DNA of 64,000 nucleotides from Pseudomonas cichorii (GTDB lineage: Bacteria > Pseudomonadota > Gammaproteobacteria > Pseudomonadales > Pseudomonadaceae), in NCBI RefSeq assembly GCF_003700275.1, contig NZ_RBRE01000060.1:1-64000 (forward strand), written 5' to 3'. Made by a program: the position numbers and the translations under genes. The notes below the pieces were generated by a model. It was not told where the DNA came from. It saw only the letters and a list, made by a program, of their open reading frames with translations, and did not search any database. Positions 53,677-62,680 of this stretch are shown here, piece by piece. The first letter of the stretch is position 1, and every line of letters begins with the position of its first letter.

Positions 53677-55656
53677 TCAGAACGCAAAACACGAACAGCC
53701 GAACGCCCCCCAGAAACCCTGGAAGTCGCTGACCGGCACATTGGAAAGCCGGGCACGCTCATGGCTATGGGAGTGCACGACACAAGGGCCACTGCACTGG
53801 TGAACCTGGGCCAGCACTGGCGAGGACGGACGCCAGTGCCCGGCGACTTTTGCCACCGGCGACCAGTCCGGCAGCACCGGCACACTCGGTGGTGCCAGCT
53901 TCTCGAAATCCCCGGAACCGAAGACAACCTTGCCATCGACCACGGTCAGCACCGACTCGATCCACTTGATCGACTCTTCGTCGACGTTGAAGTAATCCGC
54001 CGACAAGGCGACCAGATCCGCCAGTTGCCCGACCTTGATCTGGCCCTTCTTGCCCTGCTCGGACGAGAACCAGGCGCTGCCATGGGTGAACAGCTCCAGT
54101 GCGGTTTCCCGAGGCAAGCCTTCGGGATACAGTTCAAGCCCACCCACCGTGCGACCGCTGACCATCCAGTACAGCGAGGTCCACGGGTTGTAGCTGGAAA
54201 CCCGCGTAGCGTCGGTCCCGGCACCCACCGGCACGCCTTCGGAAAGCATGCGCTTGATCGGTGGAGTCATTTCGGCAGCCTTGGCGCCATAGCGATCGAC
54301 GAAGTATTCGCCCTGGAATGCCATGCGATCCTGAATCGCAATGCCGCCGCCCAGCGCCCGGACCCGCTCGATGTTTTTCGGGGTAATGGTTTCGCAGTGA
54401 TCGAAAAACCACGGCAGCCCGTTGAATGGAATATCGCGGTTGACCTTCTCGAAGACATCCAGCATGCGGCTGATGGACTCGTCATAGGTCGCATGCAGGC
54501 GAAATGGCCAGCGCTGCTCGACCAGATGCCGGACCACCGGTTCCAGGTCCTGCTCCATGCCTGGCGGCAGGTCCGGGCGCGGTTCGAGGAAATCCTCGAA
54601 GTCGGCGGCCGAGAAGGTGAGCATCTCCCCTGCCCCGTTATGCCGCAGGAAGTCGTCGCCCTGATGCAGGGTCACCGAGCTGGTCCAGTTCTTGAAATCG
54701 GCCAGCTCTTCCTTGGGTTTCTGGGTGAACAGGTTGTAGGAGATACGCACTGTGAGTTGCTTTTCGCGGCCCAGTTGCTCGATCACCGCGTAATCGTCGG
54801 GATAGTTCTGGAAGCCGCCGCCCGCATCGATGGCGCTGGTGACGCCCAGCCGGTTGAGCTCGCGCATGAACTGGCGGGTCGAGTTGACCTGATATTCCAG
54901 CGGCAGTTTCGGCCCCTTGGCCAGGGTCGAGTAGAGAATCATCGCATTGGGTTTGGCTACCAGCATCCCGGTCGGGTTGCCTTGTGAATCACGCACGATC
55001 TCGCCACCGGGCGGGTTCGGGGTATCGCGGGTGTAGCCTGCCACGCGCAGGGCGGCACGGTTGAGCAAGGCGCGGTCATACAGGTGCAGGACGAAGACCG
55101 GCGTATCGGGTGCCGCCTGATTGAGCTCTTCCAGGGTCGGCATGCGCTTTTCGGCAAACTGGAACTCGTTCCAGCCGCCCACCACCCGGACCCATTGCGG
55201 GGTCGGCGTACGATCGGCCTGTTCCTTGAGCATGCGCAGGGCATCGGCCAGGGACGGTACGCCTTCCCAGCGCAGTTCCAGGTTGTAATTGAGGCCGCCA
55301 CGGATCAAGTGCAGGTGTGAGTCGTTAAGGCCCGGAATCACCGTACGCTTTTGCAGGTCGATGACCTGAGTCGCGCTACCGCGCAACGCCATCACTTCAG
55401 CCTCGGTGCCCACGGCAACGAAACGCCCGCCACTGATCGCCACGGCACTGGCCTTCGGTTTTTCACGATCGACCGTATGAAATTGACCGTTGAAGAGAAT
55501 CAGTTCGACATTCATCGCAGCACCTTTGGCAAAAGATTGGGAAGCACCGGCGTAACCGGCAAATGGCAAGGCAGGCAGGATCGCCGCAGCGGCACTCAGC
55601 AAGGAGCTTTGGGCAATGAAACGCCTGCGCTGCAAATCGGTTTTTTCATCACTCAT
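53677..55656 (-). CDS. Tat-exported amidohydrolase (YtcJ-like) with Cys/His tail
   Basis: This 659-residue protein begins with a twin-arginine signal (QRRRFIAQSSLLSAAAAILP). Residues about 50-590 form an amidohydrolase-family 3 enzyme: TVIPGLNDSHLHLIRGG gives the first metal histidines, FRLHATYDES a later His, and GAGTDATRVSSYNPW the catalytic Asp. The last ~55 residues are unusual: CSGPCVVHSHSHERARL then GAFGCSCFAF, a Cys/His-rich tail that could bind another metal. Export to the periplasm and metal dependence are inferred. The gene is 4 bp after the ABM gene. Confidence 0.82.
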   Translation of the reverse strand: MSDEKTDLQRRRFIAQSSLLSAAAAILPALPFAGYAGASQSFAKGAAMNVELILFNGQFHTVDREKPKASAVAISGGRFVAVGTEAEVMALRGSATQVIDLQKRTVIPGLNDSHLHLIRGGLNYNLELRWEGVPSLADALRMLKEQADRTPTPQWVRVVGGWNEFQFAEKRMPTLEELNQAAPDTPVFVLHLYDRALLNRAALRVAGYTRDTPNPPGGEIVRDSQGNPTGMLVAKPNAMILYSTLAKGPKLPLEYQVNSTRQFMRELNRLGVTSAIDAGGGFQNYPDDYAVIEQLGREKQLTVRISYNLFTQKPKEELADFKNWTSSVTLHQGDDFLRHNGAGEMLTFSAADFEDFLEPRPDLPPGMEQDLEPVVRHLVEQRWPFRLHATYDESISRMLDVFEKVNRDIPFNGLPWFFDHCETITPKNIERVRALGGGIAIQDRMAFQGEYFVDRYGAKAAEMTPPIKRMLSEGVPVGAGTDATRVSSYNPWTSLYWMVSGRTVGGLELYPEGLPRETALELFTHGSAWFSSEQGKKGQIKVGQLADLVALSADYFNVDEESIKWIESVLTVVDGKVVFGSGDFEKLAPPSVPVLPDWSPVAKVAGHWRPSSPVLAQVHQCSGPCVVHSHSHERARLSNVPVSDFQGFWGAFGCSCFAF

Positions 55657-55660
55657 GCAT

Positions 55661-56275
55661 TCACTTTCCTTGTGCGGGCTTCAACCAGGACGCAAACAGG
55701 CGTGTGGCCGCAGGCATCAGCAGATAAACCACCAGCAGCACGATGGTCATCGTCACCAGCGCGTTGCTGACGAGATACCCCGACAGCCACGGACTGAGGG
55801 CGAAGAACGGTTGCCATAGCAGAGGGATCAACAGGCTCAGCGGCAGAATCACCAGAAAGGTCACACAGGCCTGTTTCCAGCGCGGTGGCGGCCCTGCCTC
55901 ATCCGTTACCGGGGTGAACCAGAATTCGTTATGCGGGTTGACCAGCGTCTGGTCGCCATCGGCAAGCATAGGCGCGGCCTCCTGCACCAGTTGCCGCCGC
56001 TCATCGGAGTCCAGCCAGCTCTGCATCGCGTCAGTGGAGTGAAAGCGCAGGACACAGGTAAACAATTGCAGGCCCGCAGACTTGCTGCGGATCACATCGA
56101 CACCCAGATGCCCCGGATAGCCACTGGCAATCGTGACGATGCGGCGCAGCCAGGCTTCGTAGGCGGATTCTTGTCCAGCCTTGATACGGTGCTTGATGAC
56201 CAGCGTGACGACTTCATTGAAGACCTCGCTGGTCAAGGCACGCGCTTGTGCGTCGAGACGAATGGAATCAGGCAT
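55661..56275 (-). CDS. Antibiotic biosynthesis monooxygenase (ABM) domain protein with membrane anchor
   Basis: This 204-residue protein has an N-terminal ABM ferredoxin-like domain (about residues 20-115: VTLVIKHRIKAGQESAYEAWL, and CVLRFHSTDAMQSWLDSDERRQLV). Two membrane spans follow (ACVTFLVILPLSLLIPLLW and ALVTMTIVLLVVYLLMPA). ABM domains act in small-molecule oxidation or decarboxylation, but many members have no known activity. It is the first gene of the ABM-amidohydrolase-hydrolase operon. Confidence 0.78.
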   Translation of the reverse strand: MPDSIRLDAQARALTSEVFNEVVTLVIKHRIKAGQESAYEAWLRRIVTIASGYPGHLGVDVIRSKSAGLQLFTCVLRFHSTDAMQSWLDSDERRQLVQEAAPMLADGDQTLVNPHNEFWFTPVTDEAGPPPRWKQACVTFLVILPLSLLIPLLWQPFFALSPWLSGYLVSNALVTMTIVLLVVYLLMPAATRLFASWLKPAQGK

Positions 56276-56407
56276 GGCCAGCAGCTCCGTAAACAGCGAA
56301 TGAACATCTTCCAGGCAGGCGGCAATGCGCCTGAATGAAAGAGATAGTGCCGTTGATTACAGTCCAGGAATTGAACGTATGTGCTGTCTTGTGTCCGGAT
56401 CGATACT

Positions 56408-57328
56408 TCAGGCAGTTACGTGCAGCGGCGCCGACATGTACTGGGCAATGCGCGAGCGCAGCCAGCGCTCGGCCGGGTCGTTGTCGTGGACGCCGCTCCA
56501 GACCATCGACAACTCGGCCGGCACGATGGGGAATGGCGGATCTTCGGCGCGCAACGTGCTGCCTTCCACCAATGCACAGGCCGCGTAGTCCGGCACCGTG
56601 GCAATCAGTTCGGTGCCCGCCAGCAAGGCCCTCAAGCCATTGAACTGCGGCACGGCCAGCACCACCTTGCGAGCGCGGCCGACTCTGGCCAGATCCAGAT
56701 CGATATTGCCGCTCAGGTCGCCGGAGAACGACACCATGGCATGCTGGCGTTCGCAGTAATCATCCAGACTCAAGGCGCCCGCCCGCTGGTCGCCACGGAT
56801 TACCTTGCAACCGATCTCGCGCAACTTCTTGCGCTTGGCGTTGGCGGGCAACTCCACGGTGTAGCTGACTCCGACCGAGATTTCCCCGGAAGCCAGCAAG
56901 GCCGGCAGCAGCAGATAATTGGCGCGGCGAATGACCACGATAATTCCAGGCGCTTCCTCACGCAGTTGGGTCAGCAGCGGCGGCAGCAAGCCGAACTCGG
57001 CATCATCGGAAAGCCCGATCCGGAACACCTCGCTGCTGGTCGAGGGGTCGAACACCTTGGCGCGGCTGACTGCGCCGGAAATGGTATCCAGCGCAGGCCG
57101 TATTTCCTTGAGGATATCCAGGGCTCTGGCGGTAGGCTCCATTCCGCGCCCGTTGCGCAGCAGCAATGGATCGTCGAACAGATCACGCAGGCGCCCCAGC
57201 GCGGCACTTACGGCAGGCTGCCCGATAAACAGCTTTTCGGCGACGCGGGTCAGATTCCGTTCAAACATCAATGCCTCGAAAATCACCAACAGGTTCAAAT
57301 CGACGCGGCGCAGGTCGTTGCGATTCAT
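56408..57328 (-). CDS. LysR-family regulator (NahR/PcpR-like)
   Basis: This 306-residue protein has the HTH opening RVDLNLLVIFEALMFERNLT followed by FIGQPAVSAALGRLR and LLLRNGRGMEPTARA, the pattern of the NahR/NodD-like LysR subgroup. The ATG at 57328 was chosen over one 19 codons upstream. It lies immediately upstream of the ABM operon in the same direction, and divergent from an MFS transporter gene with two inverted repeats between them, so it may regulate either. Confidence 0.85.
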   Translation of the reverse strand: MNRNDLRRVDLNLLVIFEALMFERNLTRVAEKLFIGQPAVSAALGRLRDLFDDPLLLRNGRGMEPTARALDILKEIRPALDTISGAVSRAKVFDPSTSSEVFRIGLSDDAEFGLLPPLLTQLREEAPGIIVVIRRANYLLLPALLASGEISVGVSYTVELPANAKRKKLREIGCKVIRGDQRAGALSLDDYCERQHAMVSFSGDLSGNIDLDLARVGRARKVVLAVPQFNGLRALLAGTELIATVPDYAACALVEGSTLRAEDPPFPIVPAELSMVWSGVHDNDPAERWLRSRIAQYMSAPLHVTA

Positions 57329-57381
57329 GTGAGCGTTCCAGATGCCGGAAAGGTGCACGCTCAAGTAGGCATCAGCGGCCT

Positions 57382-57450
57382 GCATAAACCTTGTATGCCT
57401 GTGCCTTTAAATCGACCGCACCGCCGAGAACGCTCTGCAACAGGCGTTCT
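57382..57450. promoter_or_regulatory. Two inverted repeats between LysR and MFS genes
   Basis: GCATA-N7-TATGC (57382-57398) and AGAACGC-N10-GCGTTCT (57427-57450) lie in the divergent interval. Both have the dyad geometry of LysR binding sites. Occupancy is inference. Confidence 0.45.
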
Positions 57451-57536
57451 AACGGTTTTTATTGATCTGTCGCAGGCGCATTGCCGGTAAAACGGACTAG
57501 GGTATGGAATCCCTTTGTTGCAAGTGAGTCGCCACC

Positions 57537-58811
57537 ATGCCGTCCGCCCTTTCCGGAACTCTGTCCACGCGCGCCGAGCGGCTGCATCCGGGTTTTGTCA
57601 TAGCCTGGCTGTTCTGCGTTCTGTTTTACTTCATCCAGTACTCATTACGCTCGGCGCCCGGCGTGATGATGCCGGAGCTGACCCAGGCATTCGGCAAGGA
57701 TGTCGTGGCGATCGGCGCCCTGATCGGGCTCTATTACTACACCTACTCCATCTTTTCGATTGTCGCGGGCGCGGCACTGGATCGGCTGGGTGCCAAGTAT
57801 GTGATTCCGCTCGGCATCCTGATGGTCGCAATGGGTGCGGCCTTGTTCGGCCTGGGTGAGTTGCAGGCAGCTCAACTCGGGCGCTTGCTGCAAGGGGCCG
57901 GTTCGGCGTGTTCCTTTACCGGCGCGGTATACCTGGCCACCCATGGGTTTCCATCGCGCTATCTGGCAACCGCAGTCGGTTTCACCCAGTGCTTCGGCAT
58001 GCTGGGCGGCTTTGCCGGGCAGTTCGGCGTCGGGCCACTGATCCATGGCACGATTCTCTGGGAACAGTTCTGGTTTATGGCCGCCGCCTGCCTGTTCGTC
58101 GTCGCGATTCTGGTACTGATCGCCACCCCGAAAGGCCATGATCCTCTGCCAGTTGGCAGCAGCAACTCGGTGGGTTCGATATTCGCCCCGTACAAACAGG
58201 TGCTGAGCAACCCGCAGTCCTACATCTGTGGCTTCAGCGCAGGCCTGCTGTTTCTGCCCACCACCATCGGCGACATGATCTGGGGCGTTCCTTTCCTGCG
58301 CGAAGGTTTGTCTATCGACTATGCCGAAGCGGTGAATCGCAGCAGCATGGTGCCGTTGGGCTGGGTCATCGGCTGTCCGCTGCTGGGCTACATTTCCGAC
58401 CGGATCGGACGCCGCAAGCCGGTGCTGATTGGCGGCGCCTTGCTGATCCTGGTGTCCTGCGCGGCGATTCTCTACCTGCCGGCCGGTATCGCCCCGCCTT
58501 ACCTGTTCGGCCTGTTAATGGGCATTGGTTCGGGCGCCGCCATGATCCCCTACTCCATCATCAAAGAGGTCAATCCGGACAACGTGAAGGGCAGCGCCAC
58601 AGGCGCCATCAACTTTCTGGTCTTTACCTTCAGCGCCTTGCTGACTCCGGTATTCGGCCATTTGCTGACCCGGATCGCCGCAGATGGCAACCTCAACCTG
58701 TCGGTATTCCAGCAGGCCGGAGATTACCTGCTGGCGGGAATCGTGGTCGCTATCGTCCTGGCGGTTTTCTTGCGCGAAACCGGCCCGCGCGCCAAAGGCA
58801 ACTCGATTTAA
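57537..58811 (+). CDS. MFS transporter
   Basis: This 424-residue protein has about 12 hydrophobic segments. The MFS motif after helix 2 reads AGAALDRLGAKYVIP, its repeat in the second half is LGYISDRIGRRKPVLIG, and the central helices include GRLLQGAGSACSFTGAVY. It begins FVIAWLFCVLFYFIQYSLRS, with the layout of the ACS/anion-symporter-like subset. The substrate is unknown. The ribosome site before the ATG is weak. It ends 9 bp before the convergent PBP2 gene. Confidence 0.87.
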   Translation: MPSALSGTLSTRAERLHPGFVIAWLFCVLFYFIQYSLRSAPGVMMPELTQAFGKDVVAIGALIGLYYYTYSIFSIVAGAALDRLGAKYVIPLGILMVAMGAALFGLGELQAAQLGRLLQGAGSACSFTGAVYLATHGFPSRYLATAVGFTQCFGMLGGFAGQFGVGPLIHGTILWEQFWFMAAACLFVVAILVLIATPKGHDPLPVGSSNSVGSIFAPYKQVLSNPQSYICGFSAGLLFLPTTIGDMIWGVPFLREGLSIDYAEAVNRSSMVPLGWVIGCPLLGYISDRIGRRKPVLIGGALLILVSCAAILYLPAGIAPPYLFGLLMGIGSGAAMIPYSIIKEVNPDNVKGSATGAINFLVFTFSALLTPVFGHLLTRIAADGNLNLSVFQQAGDYLLAGIVVAIVLAVFLRETGPRAKGNSI

Positions 58812-58820
58812 TAAACGCCA

Positions 58821-60710
58821 TCACGCATGCGGAGCGCCATCCGCCTTGGCCGGCGCTGCGTATTGCGGCTTGAGTTTGCCCTCGCTATCGAGCAACCAGG
58901 CATCGAGGACTTCCCTGACCACCGGCCCGGCAACCCGACCGCCCGCCTCGCCGTTTTCAATCATCACCGAAACGACGATTTTCGGATGCTCGGCCGGTGC
59001 AAAACCGACGAACAAGGCGTTATCGCGGTTGCGCTCCTGGGTCTTGAGCCGGTCGTAACGTTCGCCCTGCTTGATCGCGACCACTTGCGCGGTGCCGCTC
59101 TTGCCAGCGATGTGATACTGCACGCCCTTGGCCGAGTCCCGGGCGATCCCGCGCGGGTCGTGCATGACCATCTGCATGCCCTGGTTGACCTGATTCCACT
59201 CATTCGGGTCGCGTAGCACAATGTTGGGCATCGGATGCTCATCCACCGGCGCCACATTACCCACCTCAACCGCCAGATGCGGACGATGCCAGACACCCTT
59301 GCTGGCAATCAGCGAGGTCGCCTGGGCCAATTGCAACGGCGTGACCTGCATGTAGCCCTGACCGATACCCAGAATCACCGTTTCGCCGGGGAACCAGGCC
59401 TGACGCCGGGTCGCTCGCTTCCACTCGCGGGACGGCATCAAGCCAGCCGACTCCTCGAACATGTCCAGCGAGACTTTCTGGCCCAGGCCGAACATGGCCA
59501 TGTAGTCATGCAGGCGGTCGATCCCCAGCTTGTGGGCCAGGGTGTAGAAATAGGTGTCGTTGGACCGCATGATCGCGGTGTCCATGTCCACCCAGCCATC
59601 GCCGTTGTGGTTCCAGTTGCGGTACTTGTGGTCAAAGTCTGGCAACTGGAAATAACCGGGGTCGAACACCCGCGTCGAGGCATTGACCACGCCGCTGTCG
59701 AGCCCGGCAATAGCGACCTCCGGCTTGACCGTCGAGCCCGGTGCGTACAAGCCGCGCAGCACCCGGTTGAACAGTGGCCGGTCGATGGAGTCGCGTAACG
59801 CTGCGTACTGCTTGAAGCTGATGCCGGTCACGAACAGATTGGGATCAAAGCTCGGTTTGCTGACCATCGCCAGCACTTCGCCTGTGGCCGGGTCCAGGGC
59901 CACCACCGAACCGCGCCGGTCACCCAGGGCGTTCTCGGCCGCTTCCTGCAAGTGCACATCCAGGCTCAGGGTGATGTTCTTGCCGGGCGTCGGATCGGTA
60001 TGTTTCAACACCCGCAACACGCGGCCCTGAGCATTGGTTTCAACTTCTTCATAGCCCACATGGCCATGTAGCTCGGACTCGTAGAAACGCTCGATGCCGG
60101 TCTTGCCTATCGACTGGGTGCCACGGTAATCGGTGTCCAGTTGCCTGGACTCCTTTTCGTTGATCCGCCCGACATAGCCGATGGAATGGGCAAAGTGTGC
60201 GCCCAGTGGATAGTGGCGAATGAACTGTGGAGCGACATCCACGCCCGGCAAGCGATACTGATTGACCGCCAGCAAGGCGATCTGCTCTTCGGTCAGTTCG
60301 TAGAGCAAGGTCGCGGGTTCAAACGGATGGCGTACCTGCTTGAGCTCCTTCTCGAACAGGATGCGGTCCTCATCGGGCAACGACAGGATGCTCATCAACT
60401 CGTCGATCACCCTGTGCCAGTCATTGGCGCGCTCACGGGTCAGCGTCAGGTTGAAACTGGGGCGGTTATCGGCCAGTACCACGCCATTGCGGTCGTAGAT
60501 CAAACCGCGCTCGGGCGGGATCGGCAGTACATGCACACGATTGTTTTCGGAAATGGTCGAGTGGTAGTCGAACTCGATGACTTGCAGGAAATACATGCGG
60601 GCGATCAGGCAACCGCTCAGTAACGTGACCAGCAGAGCACAGGCAAGCACACGCAGATTGACCAGCCGGCTCTCTTTTTCATGGTCCTTCAGAGGAATGG
60701 GATTGGGCAT
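58821..60710 (-). CDS. mrdA: Penicillin-binding protein 2 (MrdA-like), solitary paralogue
   Basis: This 629-residue bitopic protein has one N-terminal span (VLACALLVTLLSGCLIARMY), a PBP2-type dimerisation region with IPPERGLIYDRNGVVLADN, and a transpeptidase domain. The catalytic motif is GSTVKPEVAIAGL (SxxK), then IMRSNDTYFYTL (SxN) and KSGTAQVV (KTG-type). It cross-links side-wall peptidoglycan with RodA. No rodA, mltB or rlmH lies nearby, unlike the canonical mrdA locus, so this is probably a second copy. I chose the ATG at 60710, where the usual MPNPIPLKDHEKES opening lies; its ribosome site is weak. Confidence 0.9.
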   Translation of the reverse strand: MPNPIPLKDHEKESRLVNLRVLACALLVTLLSGCLIARMYFLQVIEFDYHSTISENNRVHVLPIPPERGLIYDRNGVVLADNRPSFNLTLTRERANDWHRVIDELMSILSLPDEDRILFEKELKQVRHPFEPATLLYELTEEQIALLAVNQYRLPGVDVAPQFIRHYPLGAHFAHSIGYVGRINEKESRQLDTDYRGTQSIGKTGIERFYESELHGHVGYEEVETNAQGRVLRVLKHTDPTPGKNITLSLDVHLQEAAENALGDRRGSVVALDPATGEVLAMVSKPSFDPNLFVTGISFKQYAALRDSIDRPLFNRVLRGLYAPGSTVKPEVAIAGLDSGVVNASTRVFDPGYFQLPDFDHKYRNWNHNGDGWVDMDTAIMRSNDTYFYTLAHKLGIDRLHDYMAMFGLGQKVSLDMFEESAGLMPSREWKRATRRQAWFPGETVILGIGQGYMQVTPLQLAQATSLIASKGVWHRPHLAVEVGNVAPVDEHPMPNIVLRDPNEWNQVNQGMQMVMHDPRGIARDSAKGVQYHIAGKSGTAQVVAIKQGERYDRLKTQERNRDNALFVGFAPAEHPKIVVSVMIENGEAGGRVAGPVVREVLDAWLLDSEGKLKPQYAAPAKADGAPHA

Positions 60711-60803
60711 TTCTACAGCTTCTCGGTAATGACAAACGACGCGGACGATATATGTAAGTAAATATTTCGGCGCGCACGATACCAAGAAGTGAGGGTTTGC
60801 AGG

Positions 60804-60835
60804 GGATTGTCTGCCGGGAGGACGCCTGACAATCC
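60804..60835 (-). terminator. Hairpin after the HxlR gene
   Basis: GGATTGTC / GACAATCC, an 8-bp stem with a 16-base loop, lies 11 bp past the HxlR stop. The T-run is poor. Confidence 0.35.
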
Positions 60836-60845
60836 GTGCAGAAAG

Positions 60846-61262
60846 CTATTCCAGCAGCGGTTCTGCCAGCGTTTCACGGGCGTGCATGATGCGTGGCATG
60901 TTCATTTCTATCCAGCGCGCCAGCGCCTCGACCTGATGGGCGACTTCTTCACCCATGGGCGTAAGGCGATATTCGACATGCGGCGGGACCACCGGCAGCG
61001 ACTTGCGATCCACGAAACCATCGTGTTCCAGATTCTGCAGAGTCTGGGCCAGCATCTTTTCACTCACCCCGCCGATCTTGCGGCGAATCTCACTGAAACG
61101 ATGGGTGCCATCACGCAGCACCACCAGCACCAGGACGCCCCAGCGACTGCAGATATGGCTGAGCACACTGCGCGAAGGGCATTCGGCGGCCATCAATTCC
61201 CCCTGGCGACCGCCAGAGGGCTGCGAAGGTGATGCGGGGCTGGACAAAAGATGGCTCATCAT
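60846..61262 (-). CDS. HxlR-family regulator (QorR/YtfH-like)
   Basis: This 138-residue protein has a winged HTH (RWGVLVLVVLRDGTHRFSEI, GVSEKMLAQTLQNLEHDGFV, YRLTPMGEEVAHQVEAL), standard for HxlR. The early Cys in MAAECPSRSVLSH matches the Cys of quinone/redox-sensing HxlR members such as QorR (known for the family). It is divergent from a QorB homologue, the same arrangement as qorR-qorB in E. coli, and probably represses it. Confidence 0.88.
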   Translation of the reverse strand: MMSHLLSSPASPSQPSGGRQGELMAAECPSRSVLSHICSRWGVLVLVVLRDGTHRFSEIRRKIGGVSEKMLAQTLQNLEHDGFVDRKSLPVVPPHVEYRLTPMGEEVAHQVEALARWIEMNMPRIMHARETLAEPLLE

Positions 61263-61268
61263 ACTTAC

Positions 61269-61292
61269 CTTTTAGTTAGTACTTACGAAAGG
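61269..61292. promoter_or_regulatory. Palindromic operator in the HxlR/QorB interval
   Basis: A dyad centred on AGTACT, arms CCTTTTAGTT.. / ..TTACGAAAGG, matches at 9 of 12 positions per arm. It sits in the 87-bp gap between the divergent genes, so one site can cover both promoters. HxlR sites in Pseudomonas are often of this TAGTTAGTACT kind. Confidence 0.6.
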
Positions 61293-61349
61293 TTAGCCAT
61301 GTCTTTATGCTGGCCTTTCACTTCAATTCAATGAACCCAAGGAACACTC

Positions 61350-62207
61350 ATGATCGTCGTCACAGGTGCTACCGGCCAGCTTGGCCGCCTCGTCATTGAA
61401 CAACTGCTCAAGCGTATCCCGTCTTCACAGATCATTGCAGCCGTGCGCAGCCCGGAAAAAGCGGCCGACCTCGCTGCCCTGGGCGTTGAAGTCCGACATG
61501 CAGACTATTCGCAACCCGCCACACTCGACAGCGCCCTGGCCGGTGCGCAAAAAGTGCTGCTGATTTCTTCCAGCGAACTGGGTCAGCGTCTGTCACAGCA
61601 CAAGGCGGTGATCGATGCCGCCAAACGCGCTGGTATCAAACTGCTAGCCTACACCAGCGTTCTGCACGCTGATACCTCAGTATTGGGTCTGGCTCGCGAA
61701 CACGTCGAAACCGAAGCGGCGCTACGTGAAAGCGGTGTGCCAGCGGTCATTCTGCGCAATGGCTGGTATCACGAAAACTACACCGCAGGCATTCCGGCCG
61801 CCTTGAGCCTTGGCTCGGTCTATGGTTGCGCGGGCGAGGGTCGTATCAGTTCGGCAACCCGCAACGACTATGCCGAAGCTGCCGCCGTGGTGCTGGCCTC
61901 GGACGAGCAGCAGGCAGGCCGCGTCTATGAACTGGCCGGGGACGAGTCCTACACTCTTACCGACTTCGTCGCACACCTGTCTCAACACAGTGCCAAGACC
62001 ATTCCTTACGTCAATCTGCCACAAGCCGACTATCAAGGCGCGCTGGAGCAGGCTGGCTTGCCACAGCCCATTGCGGCGCTGCTGGCAGACTCCGATACGG
62101 GCGCATCGAAAGGCGCACTTTTCGATGACAGCCACCAGTTGAGCGCACTCATCGGTCGCGCCACGACTCCGGTGTCGGTGAGCATTGCGACGGCTGTAGC
62201 GGGATAA
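61350..62207 (+). CDS. qorB: QorB: NAD(P)H:quinone oxidoreductase 2
   Basis: This 285-residue NmrA/SDR-like protein starts MIVVTGATGQLGRLVIEQLL, the NAD(P)-binding GxxGxxG motif. The middle has AYTSVLHADTSVLGLAREH, and ILRNGWYHENYTAGI is the characteristic QorB/YtfG stretch. It reduces quinones with NADPH. AAGGAA precedes the ATG. Divergence from the HxlR-type gene suggests induction by quinone or redox stress. Confidence 0.9.
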   Translation: MIVVTGATGQLGRLVIEQLLKRIPSSQIIAAVRSPEKAADLAALGVEVRHADYSQPATLDSALAGAQKVLLISSSELGQRLSQHKAVIDAAKRAGIKLLAYTSVLHADTSVLGLAREHVETEAALRESGVPAVILRNGWYHENYTAGIPAALSLGSVYGCAGEGRISSATRNDYAEAAAVVLASDEQQAGRVYELAGDESYTLTDFVAHLSQHSAKTIPYVNLPQADYQGALEQAGLPQPIAALLADSDTGASKGALFDDSHQLSALIGRATTPVSVSIATAVAG

Positions 62208-62225
62208 TTGCAGGCACCGTATTCG

Positions 62226-62300
62226 ATCGAATGATTTACAACTGACAAGGTCCCAGTCTAGGTAATCGGCATAAAGCCACTGCTCTACAGACTGGGAGTC
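62226..62300 (+). promoter_or_regulatory. Leader of RcnB-like gene 1: hairpin covering the ribosome site
   Basis: ATCGAATGATTT (62226-62237) begins a block conserved with the next leader. A 9-bp perfect stem TCCCAGTCT (62251-62259) / AGACTGGGA (62289-62297) has a 29-base loop. Its right arm contains GGGAG, the ribosome site of the ATG at 62307, so folding would hide it. See findings. Confidence 0.6.
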
Positions 62301-62306
62301 CTTGAA

Positions 62307-62609
62307 ATGAACAGTAAATCGTTGATCGCCTGCATGGCCCTGCTGGGCTGTTTCTCTGTCACCAGCCTGCCTGTTCAGGCGCAGACAGAACCGAAGATCG
62401 AAGAGTCCGCAGACAATATGCACGATCTGGAACTCGGCTCACGGGTTCCGCAGCAATTTCAGCGTACCGAAGCCGCCATCACCGACTGGAAAAGCAAAGG
62501 CCTCGCCGAACCGGCCAAAGAGAGCCAATGGGTGCGGATCAGTGACAAGTACGTCCGCGTGCAAATTACCAATGGCAAAATCGTCGATATCGTTCCGGTG
62601 ACAAAATAA
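62307..62609 (+). CDS. RcnB-like small secreted protein, copy 1
   Basis: This 100-residue protein has signal peptide MNSKSLIACMALLGCFSVTSLPVQA|Q (the Cys may instead suggest a lipoprotein-like region, but no lipobox is convincing). The mature part LGSRVPQQFQRTEAAITDWKSKGL and SQWVRISDKYVRVQI fits RcnB, a periplasmic protein affecting Ni/Co homeostasis in E. coli (VP...DW...L...W.rv..xyv.v pattern). GGGAG 8 bases before the ATG. It is a tandem paralogue of the next gene. Confidence 0.82.
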   Translation: MNSKSLIACMALLGCFSVTSLPVQAQTEPKIEESADNMHDLELGSRVPQQFQRTEAAITDWKSKGLAEPAKESQWVRISDKYVRVQITNGKIVDIVPVTK

Positions 62610-62612
62610 GCC

Positions 62613-62676
62613 ATCGAATGATTTGCAATGCTCAGGCTCCCGGTGCATAAAACCACCATTCAATGCATCGGGAAGC
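62613..62676 (+). promoter_or_regulatory. Leader of RcnB-like gene 2: same hairpin with different bases
   Basis: ATCGAATGATTT recurs at 62613. Its distance to the stem is exactly as in leader 1 (25 bases). The stem is TCCCGGTGCAT (62638-62648) / ATGCATCGGGA (62663-62673), 11 bp with one G-T pair and a 14-base loop. The right arm holds GGGA of the ribosome site for the ATG at 62681. Confidence 0.6.
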
Positions 62677-62680
62677 TGAC

